A DNA stretch of 64,000 nt from an uncultured Ruthenibacterium sp. (GCA_944386565.1 CALXBO010000003.1:46661-110660); one strand, 5' to 3'; numbered from the stretch's first letter, positions 1 to 11,105 are shown. Notes: a model not told the origin generated them from the sequence alone. A program made the numbers and translations.

Positions 1-2
1 CC

Positions 3-1544
3 GAGGTGCTCGTGCACGGCTATGAGGAGTGGGGCGACGACCTCGTGTACCGCCTGCGCGGCATGTACGCGTTCGTCATCTGGGACAAACAGCGCCGCCG
101 CCTGATGGGCGCGCGCGACATCTTCGGCATCAAGCCGTTCTACTACTATCCCATCGCGGACGGCGGGATGATCTTCGGCAGCGAGATCAAGAGCTTCCTC
201 GACCACCCGAAGTTCGTGAAGGAAGTCAACCCGGACGCGCTGCTGCCGTATCTGACGCTGCAGTACTCCGCCACCGAGGAGACGTTCTTCAAGGGCGTGT
301 ACAAGCTGCCCGCGGCGCATTATTTCACGCTCGAGGACGGCAAGATGACCGTCAAGCGCTACTGGGACTGCACGTTCAAGGAGCAGCGCACCGATTTTGA
401 GACGTGCGCCGAAAAGCTCGACGGCGTCGTGCACGAGTCCGTCGCGGCGCACCGCATCGCGGACGTGGAGGTCGGCGCGTTCCTCTCGGGCGGCGTCGAT
501 TCCAGCTACATTGCCGCGTGTCTGATGCCGGACGACACGTTCTCCGTCGGCTTCGAGCAGCACAAGTTCAACGAGACGAACTACGCCGCCGAGCTCAGCG
601 AAAAACTCGGCATCACGAACATCCGCAAGCTCATCACGGCCGACGAGTGCTTCGGCGCGTTCTCCGACATCCAGTACCACATGGACGAGCCGCAGTCGAA
701 CCCGTCGAGCGTGCCGCTGTGGTTTCTGGCAAAGCTCGCGCGCGAACACGTGACGGTCGTTCTCTCGGGCGAGGGCGCGGACGAGCTGTTCGCGGGCTAT
801 GAGTGGTACGGCGACACGCCCGCGATGGAGAAGTTCAAAAAGACGCCGCTCGGCGTGCGCCGCGCGGCCGCGTCCGTCGCGAAGCACCTGCCGTACTTCA
901 AGGGCAAGAACTTCCTGCTCAAGTGTTCCGAGCGCCCGGAGGACTACTTCCTCGGCCAGGCGCTCGTGTTCCCGGAAGCGGAGGCCGCCGCTGTCGTGAA
1001 ACCCAGGTACAGCCACGGCCCGCACCCGCACGAGATGGCCGCGAAGTACTACGCCCGCGTCAAGGACGCCGACGAGGTCACGAAAAAGCAGTACCTCGAC
1101 ATGAACATGTGGCTGCCCGGCGACATCCTTCTGAAAGCCGACAAGATGTGCATGGCGCACAGCCTCGAGCTGCGCGTGCCGTTCCTCGACAAGGAGGTCA
1201 TGGCGTTCGCGGGCACCGTCCCGACGGACTACCGCATCCAGGGCACGCACACGAAAGTCGTGTTCCGCCACGCGGCGAACAAGTCGCTGCCGGACGAGTG
1301 GGCCAACCGCCCGAAGAAGGGCTTCCCGGTGCCCATCCGCTTCTGGCTGCGCGAGCAGAAATACTACGATATCGTCAAGGGATACTTCACCGCCCCGTAT
1401 GCGTCGGAATTCTTCGACACGGACGCGCTGATGAAGCTGCTTGACGACCACTTCCACGAGAAAGCCAACAACCAGCGCAAGATCTGGACGGTGTTCACGT
1501 TCCTCGTCTGGTACGAGCGCTTCTTTGTGAAGGAGAACGCGTGA
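3..1544 (+). CDS. asnB: Asparagine synthase (glutamine-hydrolysing), 5'-truncated by the window edge
   Basis: Makes asparagine from aspartate, ATP and glutamine-derived ammonia in the cytosol. The frame is open to the left edge, so the N-terminal part with the catalytic Cys2 of the glutaminase domain lies outside the window. What remains starts inside the class-II amidotransferase domain (HGYEEWG, then LRGMYAFVIWD). The synthetase domain follows, with the pyrophosphate loop SGGVDSS about 160 residues in (near position 490), SGEGADELFAGY near 770-800, and LELRVPFLD near 1170. About 513 residues are visible, which fits a family total of about 600-630. Its stop overlaps the GTG of the next gene, so the two are probably translationally coupled. 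Confidence 0.95.
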   Translation, partial: EVLVHGYEEWGDDLVYRLRGMYAFVIWDKQRRRLMGARDIFGIKPFYYYPIADGGMIFGSEIKSFLDHPKFVKEVNPDALLPYLTLQYSATEETFFKGVYKLPAAHYFTLEDGKMTVKRYWDCTFKEQRTDFETCAEKLDGVVHESVAAHRIADVEVGAFLSGGVDSSYIAACLMPDDTFSVGFEQHKFNETNYAAELSEKLGITNIRKLITADECFGAFSDIQYHMDEPQSNPSSVPLWFLAKLAREHVTVVLSGEGADELFAGYEWYGDTPAMEKFKKTPLGVRRAAASVAKHLPYFKGKNFLLKCSERPEDYFLGQALVFPEAEAAAVVKPRYSHGPHPHEMAAKYYARVKDADEVTKKQYLDMNMWLPGDILLKADKMCMAHSLELRVPFLDKEVMAFAGTVPTDYRIQGTHTKVVFRHAANKSLPDEWANRPKKGFPVPIRFWLREQKYYDIVKGYFTAPYASEFFDTDALMKLLDDHFHEKANNQRKIWTVFTFLVWYERFFVKENA

Positions 1545-2635
1545 AGAAACAACGCAAAAAGTATCCGCTCTCGGCGCACCTCATCGCCATCGCGCTCGGC
1601 ATTGTTGCCGGCGCGGCCATCGGGCTTGCCATCGGGCCGCTGATCGACGCGCTCGGCACGAGCCCGGGGCAGTCGCTTCTGATCCTCGGCGCGGCGCTCG
1701 TCGCGCTCGTCGTCGTGTGGAACCTCACGGTCGTCGTCCACGAGGCGGGGCACCTTGTGTTCGGCCTTGCGACGGGCTGGCGCTTCGTGTCGTTCCGCAT
1801 CGGCCGCCGCATCTTCGTGCGCAAGGACGGCAAAATGACGCTGCGGCGCTACACCATCCCCGGAACGGGCGGCCAGTGCCTGATGGAGCCGCCGTCGGAT
1901 GAGCCGCCATATTTTCTCTACAACTTCGGAGGCCCCTTCGTGAACCTTCTGCAGGGGCTGTTGCTCCTTGTGCCCGCGTCCGGGTTTGTGCGCGTTCTGT
2001 GCGTGGAGGCCGGGGCGCTCGGGCTTCTGGTGGGCGTGATGAACCTCATCCCGTTTCGACGTCTGCCGACGGACGGCGGCAACCTGCGCCGCCTGAAACA
2101 GAATCCGGCCGCGCGCCGCGCGCTCGTCACGATGATGCGCGTCAACGCCATCCTGACGCGCGGCGGCTCGATGCGCGACGTCCCCGCCGAGTGGCTGCCG
2201 GACGGCGCGCCCGCGGACGGGGAGGACCCGCTCGTGCTGTCGGACTACATCGCGGCCGCCGACCGCACGCTCGCGCTCGGCGACCGGGAGGGTGCGCTCG
2301 CGCGCTATACCTATCTTCTCGAGCACTGCCCGCAGATGTACAATGTACATAAGAACGAAGTCGCCTGCTACGCGCTGATGCTCGAATACCTGCTGCACGG
2401 GAATACGGAAAAAGCGAAAGAGCTCGACACGAAGGAGCTGCGCAGCTACGAGAAATCGACGGCGCTGTATCCGTCGCGCGCCGCGCTCGCCTATGCCCGC
2501 GCCCGCGCGAACGGGGAGACGGGCGAAAAGGAGCTCGCCGCGTTCGGCAAAGCGGCTGCGGGCACGCCGTATCCCGGCGACGCGGCCGACCTCAGGCGGA
2601 TGCTCGCGGAAGTGTTCGCGCCCGCCGCTTCCTGA
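1541..2635 (+). CDS. M50-family (site-2-protease-like) membrane metallopeptidase with helical C-terminal tail
   Basis: Predicted membrane zinc protease of 364 residues. Hydrophobic stretches lie at about 12-38, 45-66 and 130-172. The zinc motif HEAGH is at 67-71 and the second S2P signature, N-x-x-P with a downstream DGG, is at 168-180, so both conserved active-site elements are present. The last 150 residues are soluble, alanine-rich and helical, resembling TPR-like repeats that could select substrate. The GTG start overlaps the asnB stop (GTGA) and has AAGGAG 8 bases upstream. There is no PDZ domain between the motifs, unlike RseP or SpoIVFB-plus-CBS types. The substrate is unknown. Confidence 0.75.
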   Translation: MKKQRKKYPLSAHLIAIALGIVAGAAIGLAIGPLIDALGTSPGQSLLILGAALVALVVVWNLTVVVHEAGHLVFGLATGWRFVSFRIGRRIFVRKDGKMTLRRYTIPGTGGQCLMEPPSDEPPYFLYNFGGPFVNLLQGLLLLVPASGFVRVLCVEAGALGLLVGVMNLIPFRRLPTDGGNLRRLKQNPAARRALVTMMRVNAILTRGGSMRDVPAEWLPDGAPADGEDPLVLSDYIAAADRTLALGDREGALARYTYLLEHCPQMYNVHKNEVACYALMLEYLLHGNTEKAKELDTKELRSYEKSTALYPSRAALAYARARANGETGEKELAAFGKAAAGTPYPGDAADLRRMLAEVFAPAAS

Positions 2636-2698
2636 TGTTTCGTCATGTTTATCATCGGCGCGTTCCATTCGCGCGCCGTTAAGAGAGGAATCTTGCAT

Positions 2699-4681
2699 AT
2701 GGAAAACAAAAAGTATTACATCACCACTCCCATCTACTATCCCAGCGACAAGCTGCACATCGGCCACAGCTACACGACCGTGGCGTGTGACGCGCTGGCG
2801 CGCTACAAGCGCATGCAGGGCTACGACGTCATGTTCCTGACGGGAACGGACGAGCACGGCCAGAAGATTCAGGACAAGGCCGCCGCGAAAGGCGTTACGC
2901 CGCAGCAGTACGTCAACGAGATCGTCGCGTCCATCAAGGAGCTGTGGAAGCTGATGAACATCTCGAACGACCGCTTCATCCGCACCACCGATCCCTACCA
3001 CGTTGAGACCGTGCAGAAGATCTTCCGCAAGCTGTACGAGAACGGTGACATCTACAAGGGATGCTACAAGGGCCACTACTGCAAGCCGTGCGAGAGTTTC
3101 TGGACGGACAGCCAGCTCAAGGACGGCAAGTGCCCGGACTGCGGCGGCGATGTGTACGAGGCCGAGGAAGAGGCCTACTTCTTCAAGACGAGCAAATACG
3201 CCGACCGTCTTTTGAAACTCTACGAGGACGTGCCCGACTTTATCCAGCCGGAGTCCCGCAAGAACGAGATGATCGCGTTCATCAATCAGGGCCTGCAGGA
3301 CACGTGCGTCTCCCGCACGAGCGTCAAGTGGGGCATTCCCGTTGACTTCGACCCCGCGCACACCGTCTACGTCTGGGTGGACGCGCTGTCGAACTACATC
3401 TCGGCGCTCGGCTACGGCAACGAGCAGTATCACGACTACGACAAGTACTGGCCCGCCGACATCCACATGGTGGGCAAGGAGATCCTTCGTTTCCACACGA
3501 TCATCTGGCCCGCGATGCTGATGGCGCTCGATCTGCCCCTGCCGCGCCGCGTGTTCGGCCACGGCTGGCTGCTGCTCGACGGCGGCAAGATGTCGAAGTC
3601 GAAGGGTAACGTCGTCGACCCGGTCGTGCTGTGCGAGCGCTACGGCGTGGACGCCATCCGCTACTTCCTGCTGCGTGAGATTCCGTTCGGCAACGACGGT
3701 GTGTTCTCGAACGAGGCGCTGATCGCGCGCATCAACTCCGATCTCGCGAACGATCTGGGCAACCTGCTGTCCCGCACGGTCGCGATGGTGGAGAAGTACT
3801 TCGGCGGCACGCTGCCCGAAGAGCGCGAGGCGGGCGAGTTCGACGACGACCTCGCGGCCGTCATCTCCGCGATGCCGGAGAAGGTCACGAAGTGCATGGA
3901 CGATCTGCTCATCCCGCAGGCGCTGGCCGAGATCTTCAAGGGCATCCAGCGCGCGAACAAGTACATCGACGAGACCGCCCCGTGGGTGCTGGCGAAGGAC
4001 GAGGCGAAGCGCCCGCGTCTGGCGATGGTGCTGTACAACCTGTGCGAGTCGCTGCGCTATGTCGCGACGCTGCTCGCGCCGTTCCTGCCGTCCACGACGC
4101 CGAAGATGGCCGAGCAGCTCGGTCTCGACGCCGCGGGCCTGACGTACGACGCGCTCGGCGGATTCGGCGCGCACGGCACGTACACGGTGCACAAGGGCGA
4201 CGCGCTCTTCCCGCGCATCGACGCGGAGAAGGAGCTCGCGGAGCTGCACGCCGCCGAAGAGGCGAAGAAGGCCGCGGCGGAAGCCAAGGCCGCGAAGGCG
4301 CAGCAGCCCGCCGCGCCCGAAGCTGCGGCCGAGCCCATCGAGCATCAGCCGGAGATCTCCTTCGATGATTTCTGCCGCGTGGAGATGCGCGTGGCGCGCG
4401 TTCTGTCGTGCGAGAATATGAAGGAGAGCAAGAAGCTCTTGAAAATCACCGTGTTCGACGGTGAGCGCGAGCGTCTCATCCTCTCCGGCATTGCCAAGTG
4501 GTACAAGCCCGAGGACCTCATCGGCAAGAACGTCGGCATCGTTGCGAACCTCGCGCCGCGTCCCATGATGAAGGGCAAGTACGTCAGCGAGGGCATGATC
4601 ATGGCCGCCGACACCGACGACGGCGGCGCGTCCGTCATGTTCTTCCCGTCCGACGTCCGTCCCGGCAGCGGCATTCATTAA
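2699..4681 (+). CDS. metG: Methionyl-tRNA synthetase
   Basis: Charges tRNA-Met with methionine. The start is the ATG at 2699, preceded by AGAGAGGA; the frame is open further upstream but has no better start. In 660 residues I see the HIGH motif at 20-23, a zinc knuckle with C128/C131 and C145/C148, KMSKS at 297-301, an anticodon-binding helical region, an Ala/Glu/Lys-rich linker (about 515-545), and a C-terminal EMAP-II/Trbp111-type tRNA-binding domain (about 555-660, beginning ISFDDFCRVEMRVARV). The layout is that of the dimerising bacterial form. It follows the M50 gene by 63 bases and may share its transcript. Confidence 0.97.
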   Translation: MENKKYYITTPIYYPSDKLHIGHSYTTVACDALARYKRMQGYDVMFLTGTDEHGQKIQDKAAAKGVTPQQYVNEIVASIKELWKLMNISNDRFIRTTDPYHVETVQKIFRKLYENGDIYKGCYKGHYCKPCESFWTDSQLKDGKCPDCGGDVYEAEEEAYFFKTSKYADRLLKLYEDVPDFIQPESRKNEMIAFINQGLQDTCVSRTSVKWGIPVDFDPAHTVYVWVDALSNYISALGYGNEQYHDYDKYWPADIHMVGKEILRFHTIIWPAMLMALDLPLPRRVFGHGWLLLDGGKMSKSKGNVVDPVVLCERYGVDAIRYFLLREIPFGNDGVFSNEALIARINSDLANDLGNLLSRTVAMVEKYFGGTLPEEREAGEFDDDLAAVISAMPEKVTKCMDDLLIPQALAEIFKGIQRANKYIDETAPWVLAKDEAKRPRLAMVLYNLCESLRYVATLLAPFLPSTTPKMAEQLGLDAAGLTYDALGGFGAHGTYTVHKGDALFPRIDAEKELAELHAAEEAKKAAAEAKAAKAQQPAAPEAAAEPIEHQPEISFDDFCRVEMRVARVLSCENMKESKKLLKITVFDGERERLILSGIAKWYKPEDLIGKNVGIVANLAPRPMMKGKYVSEGMIMAADTDDGGASVMFFPSDVRPGSGIH

Positions 4682-4697
4682 ACATGCGCAGGCTATC

Positions 4698-4843
4698 CTC
4701 TGTCGCCGTCCCCAGCGGGCGGGGAGAGACGCGTGCCCCGAAGCCTATCTGCTGATTTTGACAGGCCGTCTTCCTCTCTGTCACCGTCCCCAGCGGGCGG
4801 GGGCAAAATGCCTCCCCTATAAGGGGAGGTGCCCCGAAGGGGC
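4698..4843. repeat. Palindromic intergenic repeat fragments (REP/MITE-like)
   Basis: A 27-base GC-rich word beginning CTCTGTC and ending GCGGGCGGGG occurs at 4698-4724 and again at 4776-4802 with one change (G/A at the eighth base). It is followed by two tight hairpins: CCTCCCC-TATAA-GGGGAGG (4811-4829) and GCCCC-GAA-GGGGC (4831-4843). The segment lies between the convergent ends of metG and clpB and encodes nothing. Repeats of this kind are often dispersed in clostridial genomes. The two copies may be the ends of a degenerate element. Confidence 0.6.
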
Positions 4844-4883
4844 GGAGGGGTGGACTTGCCCCGAAAAGAATGCACACAACACA

Positions 4884-4919
4884 AAAACCCCCGTGCTCCT
4901 TGCGGAGCGCGGGGGTTTT
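4884..4919. terminator. Bidirectional terminator between metG and clpB
   Basis: Inverted repeat AAAACCCCCG ... CGGGGGTTTT with an inner GCTCC/GGAGC stem. There are T tracts on both strands. It lies 11 bases beyond the clpB stop on the minus strand. Confidence 0.85.
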
Positions 4920-4930
4920 CTGTTGAAATC

Positions 4931-7528
<2,598 letters not shown>

Positions 7529-7567
7529 GGCAAGTCACTCCTCTTGTTGTCAGGTATCAGATCACGC

Positions 7568-8218
7568 TCAGAGCTGCGCCGTCACGGCGTCGAGGTTCTT
7601 CGCGTATACATTCTCCACGGCGCGCACAGCGGCTTCGGGAGAAGAAAGATTGTCGAAATAGGTTTTGAGGCAGGCGTCGAACAGCCGGACGTAGTTCGCG
7701 ATGGCCTCGCCCGCCTGTTCGGGCGTCGTGTCGCACGGCGTGCGCAGGCGGCGGGAAAAACGGCCGTCCGCGATGTCGTACGAGCGCTGCGGGCCGGGCA
7801 GATACGCCGCCTCGAGCTTGGCCCAAAAGCGGAAGAACTGCGCCAGATACAAGATCAGCGCCGGGCTCTGCGTGCGCAGCTGCGCGCGGAGTTCGCCCAT
7901 CTCCTCGCCTGCCGAGCGGTACAGCTCCACACTGTACCGCACGCTCGGATTGTATTTATATTGAAGCGCGCTGCGCAGCGTCAGCATCGCGTCTGTGGAG
8001 GAGGCGAGCATCGGCTGGAGCACGCTCTGTGTCCCCAGAACTTCGTTCACCGCGTCGAAAATCGAGCGGATGTACTGTTCCGGCGTCGTCATCTGTGTGT
8101 ATTCCGCCAGAATGCGGTTGATCATATTGGAACGGCTCGTGCCCTCGCGGGCGGCGATGCGGTCGATCGCGGCCACCACGTCGTCCATCAGCACGAGGCT
8201 GTAAACGCTCTTTTGCAT
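7568..8218 (-). CDS. Ribbon-helix-helix-type protein, possible regulator
   Basis: 216-residue soluble protein not assigned to a named family. The first 45 residues resemble an RHH/CopG DNA-binding fold: a basic-hydrophobic strand (KSVYSLVLMDDVVAAI) and then helices containing GTSRSNMINRILAEY. The remaining 170 residues are helical with no motif I know. It lies directly upstream of clpB on the same strand behind a strong promoter, so it may be co-expressed with clpB and could be autoregulatory or a stress regulator. That role is inferred from position and the RHH-like start only. The start is ATG with AAAGGATGG upstream. Confidence 0.65.
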   Translation of the reverse strand: MQKSVYSLVLMDDVVAAIDRIAAREGTSRSNMINRILAEYTQMTTPEQYIRSIFDAVNEVLGTQSVLQPMLASSTDAMLTLRSALQYKYNPSVRYSVELYRSAGEEMGELRAQLRTQSPALILYLAQFFRFWAKLEAAYLPGPQRSYDIADGRFSRRLRTPCDTTPEQAGEAIANYVRLFDACLKTYFDNLSSPEAAVRAVENVYAKNLDAVTAQL

Positions 8219-8242
8219 GGGTCATCCATCCTTTCGATCAAA

Positions 8243-8271
8243 ATTGTATCACAGCTAGAATAATTTGTCAA
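8243..8271 (-). promoter_or_regulatory. Sigma-A promoter for the RHH gene and probably clpB
   Basis: On the minus strand TTGACA (8266-8271), a 17-base spacer, and TACAAT (8243-8248). It is 25 bases before the RHH start codon. Confidence 0.85.
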
Positions 8272-8350
8272 GCGAATTATATAATATTTTTTACGAGTTT
8301 TTGCGGGCAGGAGATCGCCCGTGCCTACAGTATGCCGCAGACAGGCACAA

Positions 8351-8375
8351 AAAAACCGCCGCAGAACGCGGCGGT
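8351..8375 (-). terminator. Terminator after the YesL-like gene
   Basis: Perfect 8-bp stem ACCGCCGC (8355-8362) / GCGGCGGT (8368-8375) with a 5-base loop. On the minus strand it is followed by seven or more T residues. It lies about 19 bases past the stop of the membrane protein gene. Confidence 0.85.
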
Positions 8376-8393
8376 AAACAAATCCGGAATATC

Positions 8394-9242
8394 TCAGGCG
8401 TCGGTGCGATCGGCCGGAGTCTCCGGGGCGGCGGCAGCGGCCTCGGCTTCACGCTGGGCGTCGCGCTCGCGCTGGCGCTCAGCAATGCTGAACGCACCGT
8501 CCAGCACAGGCCAGACCCACTGACCGTAGCCCAGCAGGACGATGTTGTGGAAGCCGATCAGGAAGAACAGCGGCCAGAAGGGGATGGGCAGGAACAGAAC
8601 GGCCGCGGCGTAGGGCACGAGGATGAACAGCGTTCCCGGCAGCGTGCGCTTGAGGTAGCCGAACAGAAGGAAGAGGCTGTTTTTGATCATCGTGGGAATG
8701 TCCATCGTGAGGTAGATCATCTGCGCAAAGCACAGCATCCCGCAGCCGGTGCACAGCAGCATGCCGAGAATGGCCATGCCCAGCACGACGGCGTTGAACT
8801 GCGTGCCGGAGAACAGCATGAACACGAGGCTCGAGCACTCAATGCCCAGCAGCGCGAACATCAGCACGCCGATGACGCGCGCCTGCTTGGCGTTGTCCTT
8901 CCAGGCCTTTTTGTAGTCGTGCCACGCGAAGCCCGGGATGTCGCGCACGGCCTTGAACGTCACCGCCGTCTGCGCGGCGACCGCCATGCCGGCCAGCATG
9001 GACGAAAGCACGTACAGCACCGCGCCGATCAGCATCGGGATCAGGTATCCGAGAAACGCGTAGATCACCGTCACGGAAAAGACCAGCGGAACAAAGCACA
9101 GCATCGTGACGAAGCCGGTGCGCCACAGCGGCGCATAATCGCGCGTGAGCATTTCAAAAAAGCGGGGGATTCCCTTTTTGGGCGGCGCGTCTTTCGGAAC
9201 GCCGGGCCCCGGACGATTGTAATTACCACCAAACAAACCCAT
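8394..9242 (-). CDS. YesL-like (DUF624) multi-pass membrane protein
   Basis: 282-residue integral membrane protein with five or six hydrophobic helices (about residues 43-66, 68-95, 120-145, 150-178, 195-220 and 222-240). It has a Gly/Pro-rich N-terminus (MGLFGGNYNRPGPG) and a charged Arg/Glu/Ala tail. The pattern matches DUF624 proteins such as B. subtilis YesL, which often accompany carbohydrate transport genes; no such neighbour is present here and the function is unknown. The start has GGAGG 12 bases upstream. It is monocistronic, with its own promoter and a perfect palindrome in the leader. Confidence 0.7.
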   Translation of the reverse strand: MGLFGGNYNRPGPGVPKDAPPKKGIPRFFEMLTRDYAPLWRTGFVTMLCFVPLVFSVTVIYAFLGYLIPMLIGAVLYVLSSMLAGMAVAAQTAVTFKAVRDIPGFAWHDYKKAWKDNAKQARVIGVLMFALLGIECSSLVFMLFSGTQFNAVVLGMAILGMLLCTGCGMLCFAQMIYLTMDIPTMIKNSLFLLFGYLKRTLPGTLFILVPYAAAVLFLPIPFWPLFFLIGFHNIVLLGYGQWVWPVLDGAFSIAERQRERDAQREAEAAAAAPETPADRTDA

Positions 9243-9261
9243 GAGAAGCGAGCCTCCGTTA

Positions 9262-9307
9262 TGATAAACTTATCACATATTATAATGCAGCCGGAGGGAA
9301 AACACAA
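9262..9307 (-). promoter_or_regulatory. Promoter plus perfect palindrome before the YesL-like gene
   Basis: Minus-strand TTGTGT (9302-9307), 17-base spacer, TATAAT (9279-9284). Just downstream, over the expected transcription start, is the perfect inverted repeat TGATAAACTTATCA (9262-9275), placed as a repressor operator would be. The binding protein is unknown. Confidence 0.6.
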
Positions 9308-9350
9308 GCGCCCGGGGGTGAAAAAGAAGATGTTTCCGCCCCGCATTTTG

Positions 9351-9359
9351 TGCTATACT
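9351..9359 (+). promoter_or_regulatory. Extended -10 promoter for gluQRS
   Basis: TGCTATACT fits an extended -10 element. The -35 position (around 9331) is poor. It lies 25 bases before the gluQRS start. Confidence 0.6.
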
Positions 9360-9384
9360 GGGAGAGTCGGAAGGGGGAGAGACG

Positions 9385-10308
9385 ATGCAGGTGTGCGGAC
9401 GTTTCGCGCCGAGCCCGTCGGGGCGCATGCATCTCGGAAACGCGGCCAGCGCGCTGGCCGCGTGGCTGTCGGCGCGCTCGCAGGGCGGAAAGATGGTATT
9501 CCGCATTGAGGACATCGACACCGCCCGCTGCCGCCCGGAATACGCCCGGCAGCTCGCGGACGACCTGCGCTGGATGGGCCTTGACTGGGACGAGGGCGGC
9601 GACGTGCCCGGATACCGCCAGAGCGGGCGCGCGGCGGTGTATGAGGACGCGCTCGCGCGCATCGCGCGGCAGGCGAAGGTCTACCCGTGCTGGTGTACGC
9701 GCGCCGAGCTGCACGCGGCCAGCGCGCCGCATGCGTCGGACGGCACGCCGTTGTACTCCGGGCGATGCCGCAGCCTGAGTGACGAGGAGCGCGCCGCGCG
9801 CGCGGACAGACCCGCGGCGCTGCGCGTGGAAGTGCCGGACGAAATGATCACATGGACGGACGGCCACTACGGCCCGCAAAAGGAAAACCTCGCACGCGAG
9901 TGCGGGGACTTCGTGCTCCGCCGCTCGGACGGGCTGTGGGCGTATCAGCTCGCCGTCACGGCCGACGACGCGGCGATGGGCGTCACGGAGGTCGTGCGCG
10001 GGCGCGACCTGCTGGGCTCGACGGCGCGGCAGATCTGGCTGCACCGCCTGCTCGGACACGAGCCGCCGCGCTACTGCCATCTGCCGCTGCTCACCGCGCC
10101 GGACGGCCGCAGGCTCTCCAAGCGCGAGCGGGACCTCGACCTCGGCGCGCTGCGCGCGCGGTACAGCGCGCCGGAACTCGTCGGGCGCATCGCCGCGATG
10201 CTCGGCATCGGCGACGGCTCGCCCGCTGAGCCGCGGGACCTCATCCCCCTGTTTTCGTGGGACAAAATACCCCGGCAGGACATCGTCGTCCCGCCGGGGC
10301 TCATGTAG
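9385..10308 (+). CDS. gluQRS: Glutamyl-Q tRNA(Asp) synthetase
   Basis: Truncated GluRS paralogue that attaches glutamate to the queuosine base of tRNA-Asp. The 307 residues are full length for the family and there is no anticodon-binding domain. The class-I signature FAPSPSGRMHLGN lies near residue 8 and the KMSKS counterpart LSKRERDLDL near 245. The zinc site has C-x-C in PCWCTRAEL and Y-x3-C in YSGRC. The start is ATG with GGAAGGGGGAG upstream. The last 40 bases form a strong hairpin (near 10272-10302) that lacks a T tract. It is distinct from the full gltX at 22052. Confidence 0.93.
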   Translation: MQVCGRFAPSPSGRMHLGNAASALAAWLSARSQGGKMVFRIEDIDTARCRPEYARQLADDLRWMGLDWDEGGDVPGYRQSGRAAVYEDALARIARQAKVYPCWCTRAELHAASAPHASDGTPLYSGRCRSLSDEERAARADRPAALRVEVPDEMITWTDGHYGPQKENLARECGDFVLRRSDGLWAYQLAVTADDAAMGVTEVVRGRDLLGSTARQIWLHRLLGHEPPRYCHLPLLTAPDGRRLSKRERDLDLGALRARYSAPELVGRIAAMLGIGDGSPAEPRDLIPLFSWDKIPRQDIVVPPGLM

Positions 10309-10312
10309 TTTC

Positions 10313-10519
10313 TCATTGCGGAGGCTCAAAGCCGTAGGAGCGGTAAAACTCCGCGATGTCCTCCGGGCTGCGCACCGCGACGGCGCAGCGCAGTTCGCGG
10401 GTGACGCGGTCGCGGAAGCCGATCACCGCCTCGCCGGTGCAGATGCTCCGGTCGACGGAGATGTCCCCGCGCCCCATGCCCTGCGGCGGCGTGAGGCGCG
10501 GCTGCTTTTTCCGGAACAT
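10313..10519 (-). CDS. Small conserved-type hypothetical protein
   Basis: 68-residue protein of unknown function. The N-terminus is basic and proline-containing; the C-terminal half reads like a compact alpha/beta unit (TGEAVIGFRD, then RCAVAVRSPEDIAEFYRSYGF). It lies 16 bases downstream of the flavoprotein gene on the same strand and probably ends that operon. Its stop is 4 bases from the gluQRS stop. There are no membrane segments or cysteine clusters. Confidence 0.5.
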   Translation of the reverse strand: MFRKKQPRLTPPQGMGRGDISVDRSICTGEAVIGFRDRVTRELRCAVAVRSPEDIAEFYRSYGFEPPQ

Positions 10520-10535
10520 ACGGCCACCTCCCGCG

Positions 10536-11105
10536 TCAGCGGATGAAGTTCGTGCGCTTTTTCGGCGTCTCGGCCGCGGGCGGTTCCACGCCGGCCGCGC
10601 GCCCGGCCTCGATGCACTTCAGAAGCCATGCCATGTTGCGCCCGAGCACGCGCATGATCTGCAGGCCCTCTTCGTCCTGCTTCACCTCTTCGGGCGTGTT
10701 GCCGTGCACCATCGGCCAGTAGCACGAAGCGACGAGCGGCATCTCGAAGTATTCGAAATACTTGTGCAGTACGTCGAGCGTGGCGGTCGTGCCCGCGCGG
10801 CGCGCGGATGCGACGGCTGCCGCAGGTTTGTGCGCGAGCGACGTGCCCGCCTTCGCGGCGAACTTGTCGAGGAACGTGACGATCTCGCCCGACGGCGACG
10901 CCCAGTACACCGGGGAGCCCACCACGAGTCCGTCGGCGGTTTTCGTCGCCTCGGCGGCCGCGGCCACGGCTTCGTCCGACGGGTCGCCCGCAAAGAGGAT
11001 CTCCGTCTCCACGCCCTCTTGCTCCAGAACCTGAGCCACTTCGCACAGCGCGGTGTATGTGCAGCCCTCTTTGCGCCGGCTTCCGTTCAAAAGGAGAACT
11101 TTCAT
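10536..11105 (-). CDS. NADPH-dependent FMN reductase / flavodoxin-fold oxidoreductase
   Basis: 189-residue protein of the iron-sulfur-flavoprotein/NADPH:FMN reductase superfamily. It begins MKVLLLNGSRRKEGCTYTAL, the FMN phosphate-binding loop, followed by GLVVGSPVYWASPSGEIVTFLDK, which contacts the flavin. There is no CX2CX2CX4-7C cluster between them, so it is probably flavin-only. The C-terminal 50 residues are helical. I chose the ATG at 11105, preceded by AAAGGA, although the frame is open further upstream. Its upstream neighbour on the same strand is an Lrp-type regulator, which may control it. The physiological electron acceptor is unknown. Confidence 0.85.
   Translation of the reverse strand: MKVLLLNGSRRKEGCTYTALCEVAQVLEQEGVETEILFAGDPSDEAVAAAAEATKTADGLVVGSPVYWASPSGEIVTFLDKFAAKAGTSLAHKPAAAVASARRAGTTATLDVLHKYFEYFEMPLVASCYWPMVHGNTPEEVKQDEEGLQIMRVLGRNMAWLLKCIEAGRAAGVEPPAAETPKKRTNFIR

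Noticed and set aside
1364..4678. A 1104-codon minus-strand open frame opposite the M50 gene and metG
   Set aside because: Same shadow composition; metG and the M50 gene on the other strand carry all the conserved motifs.
10272..10302. Strong hairpin at the 3' end of gluQRS considered as a terminator
   Set aside because: It lies inside the coding sequence and has no T tract after it.
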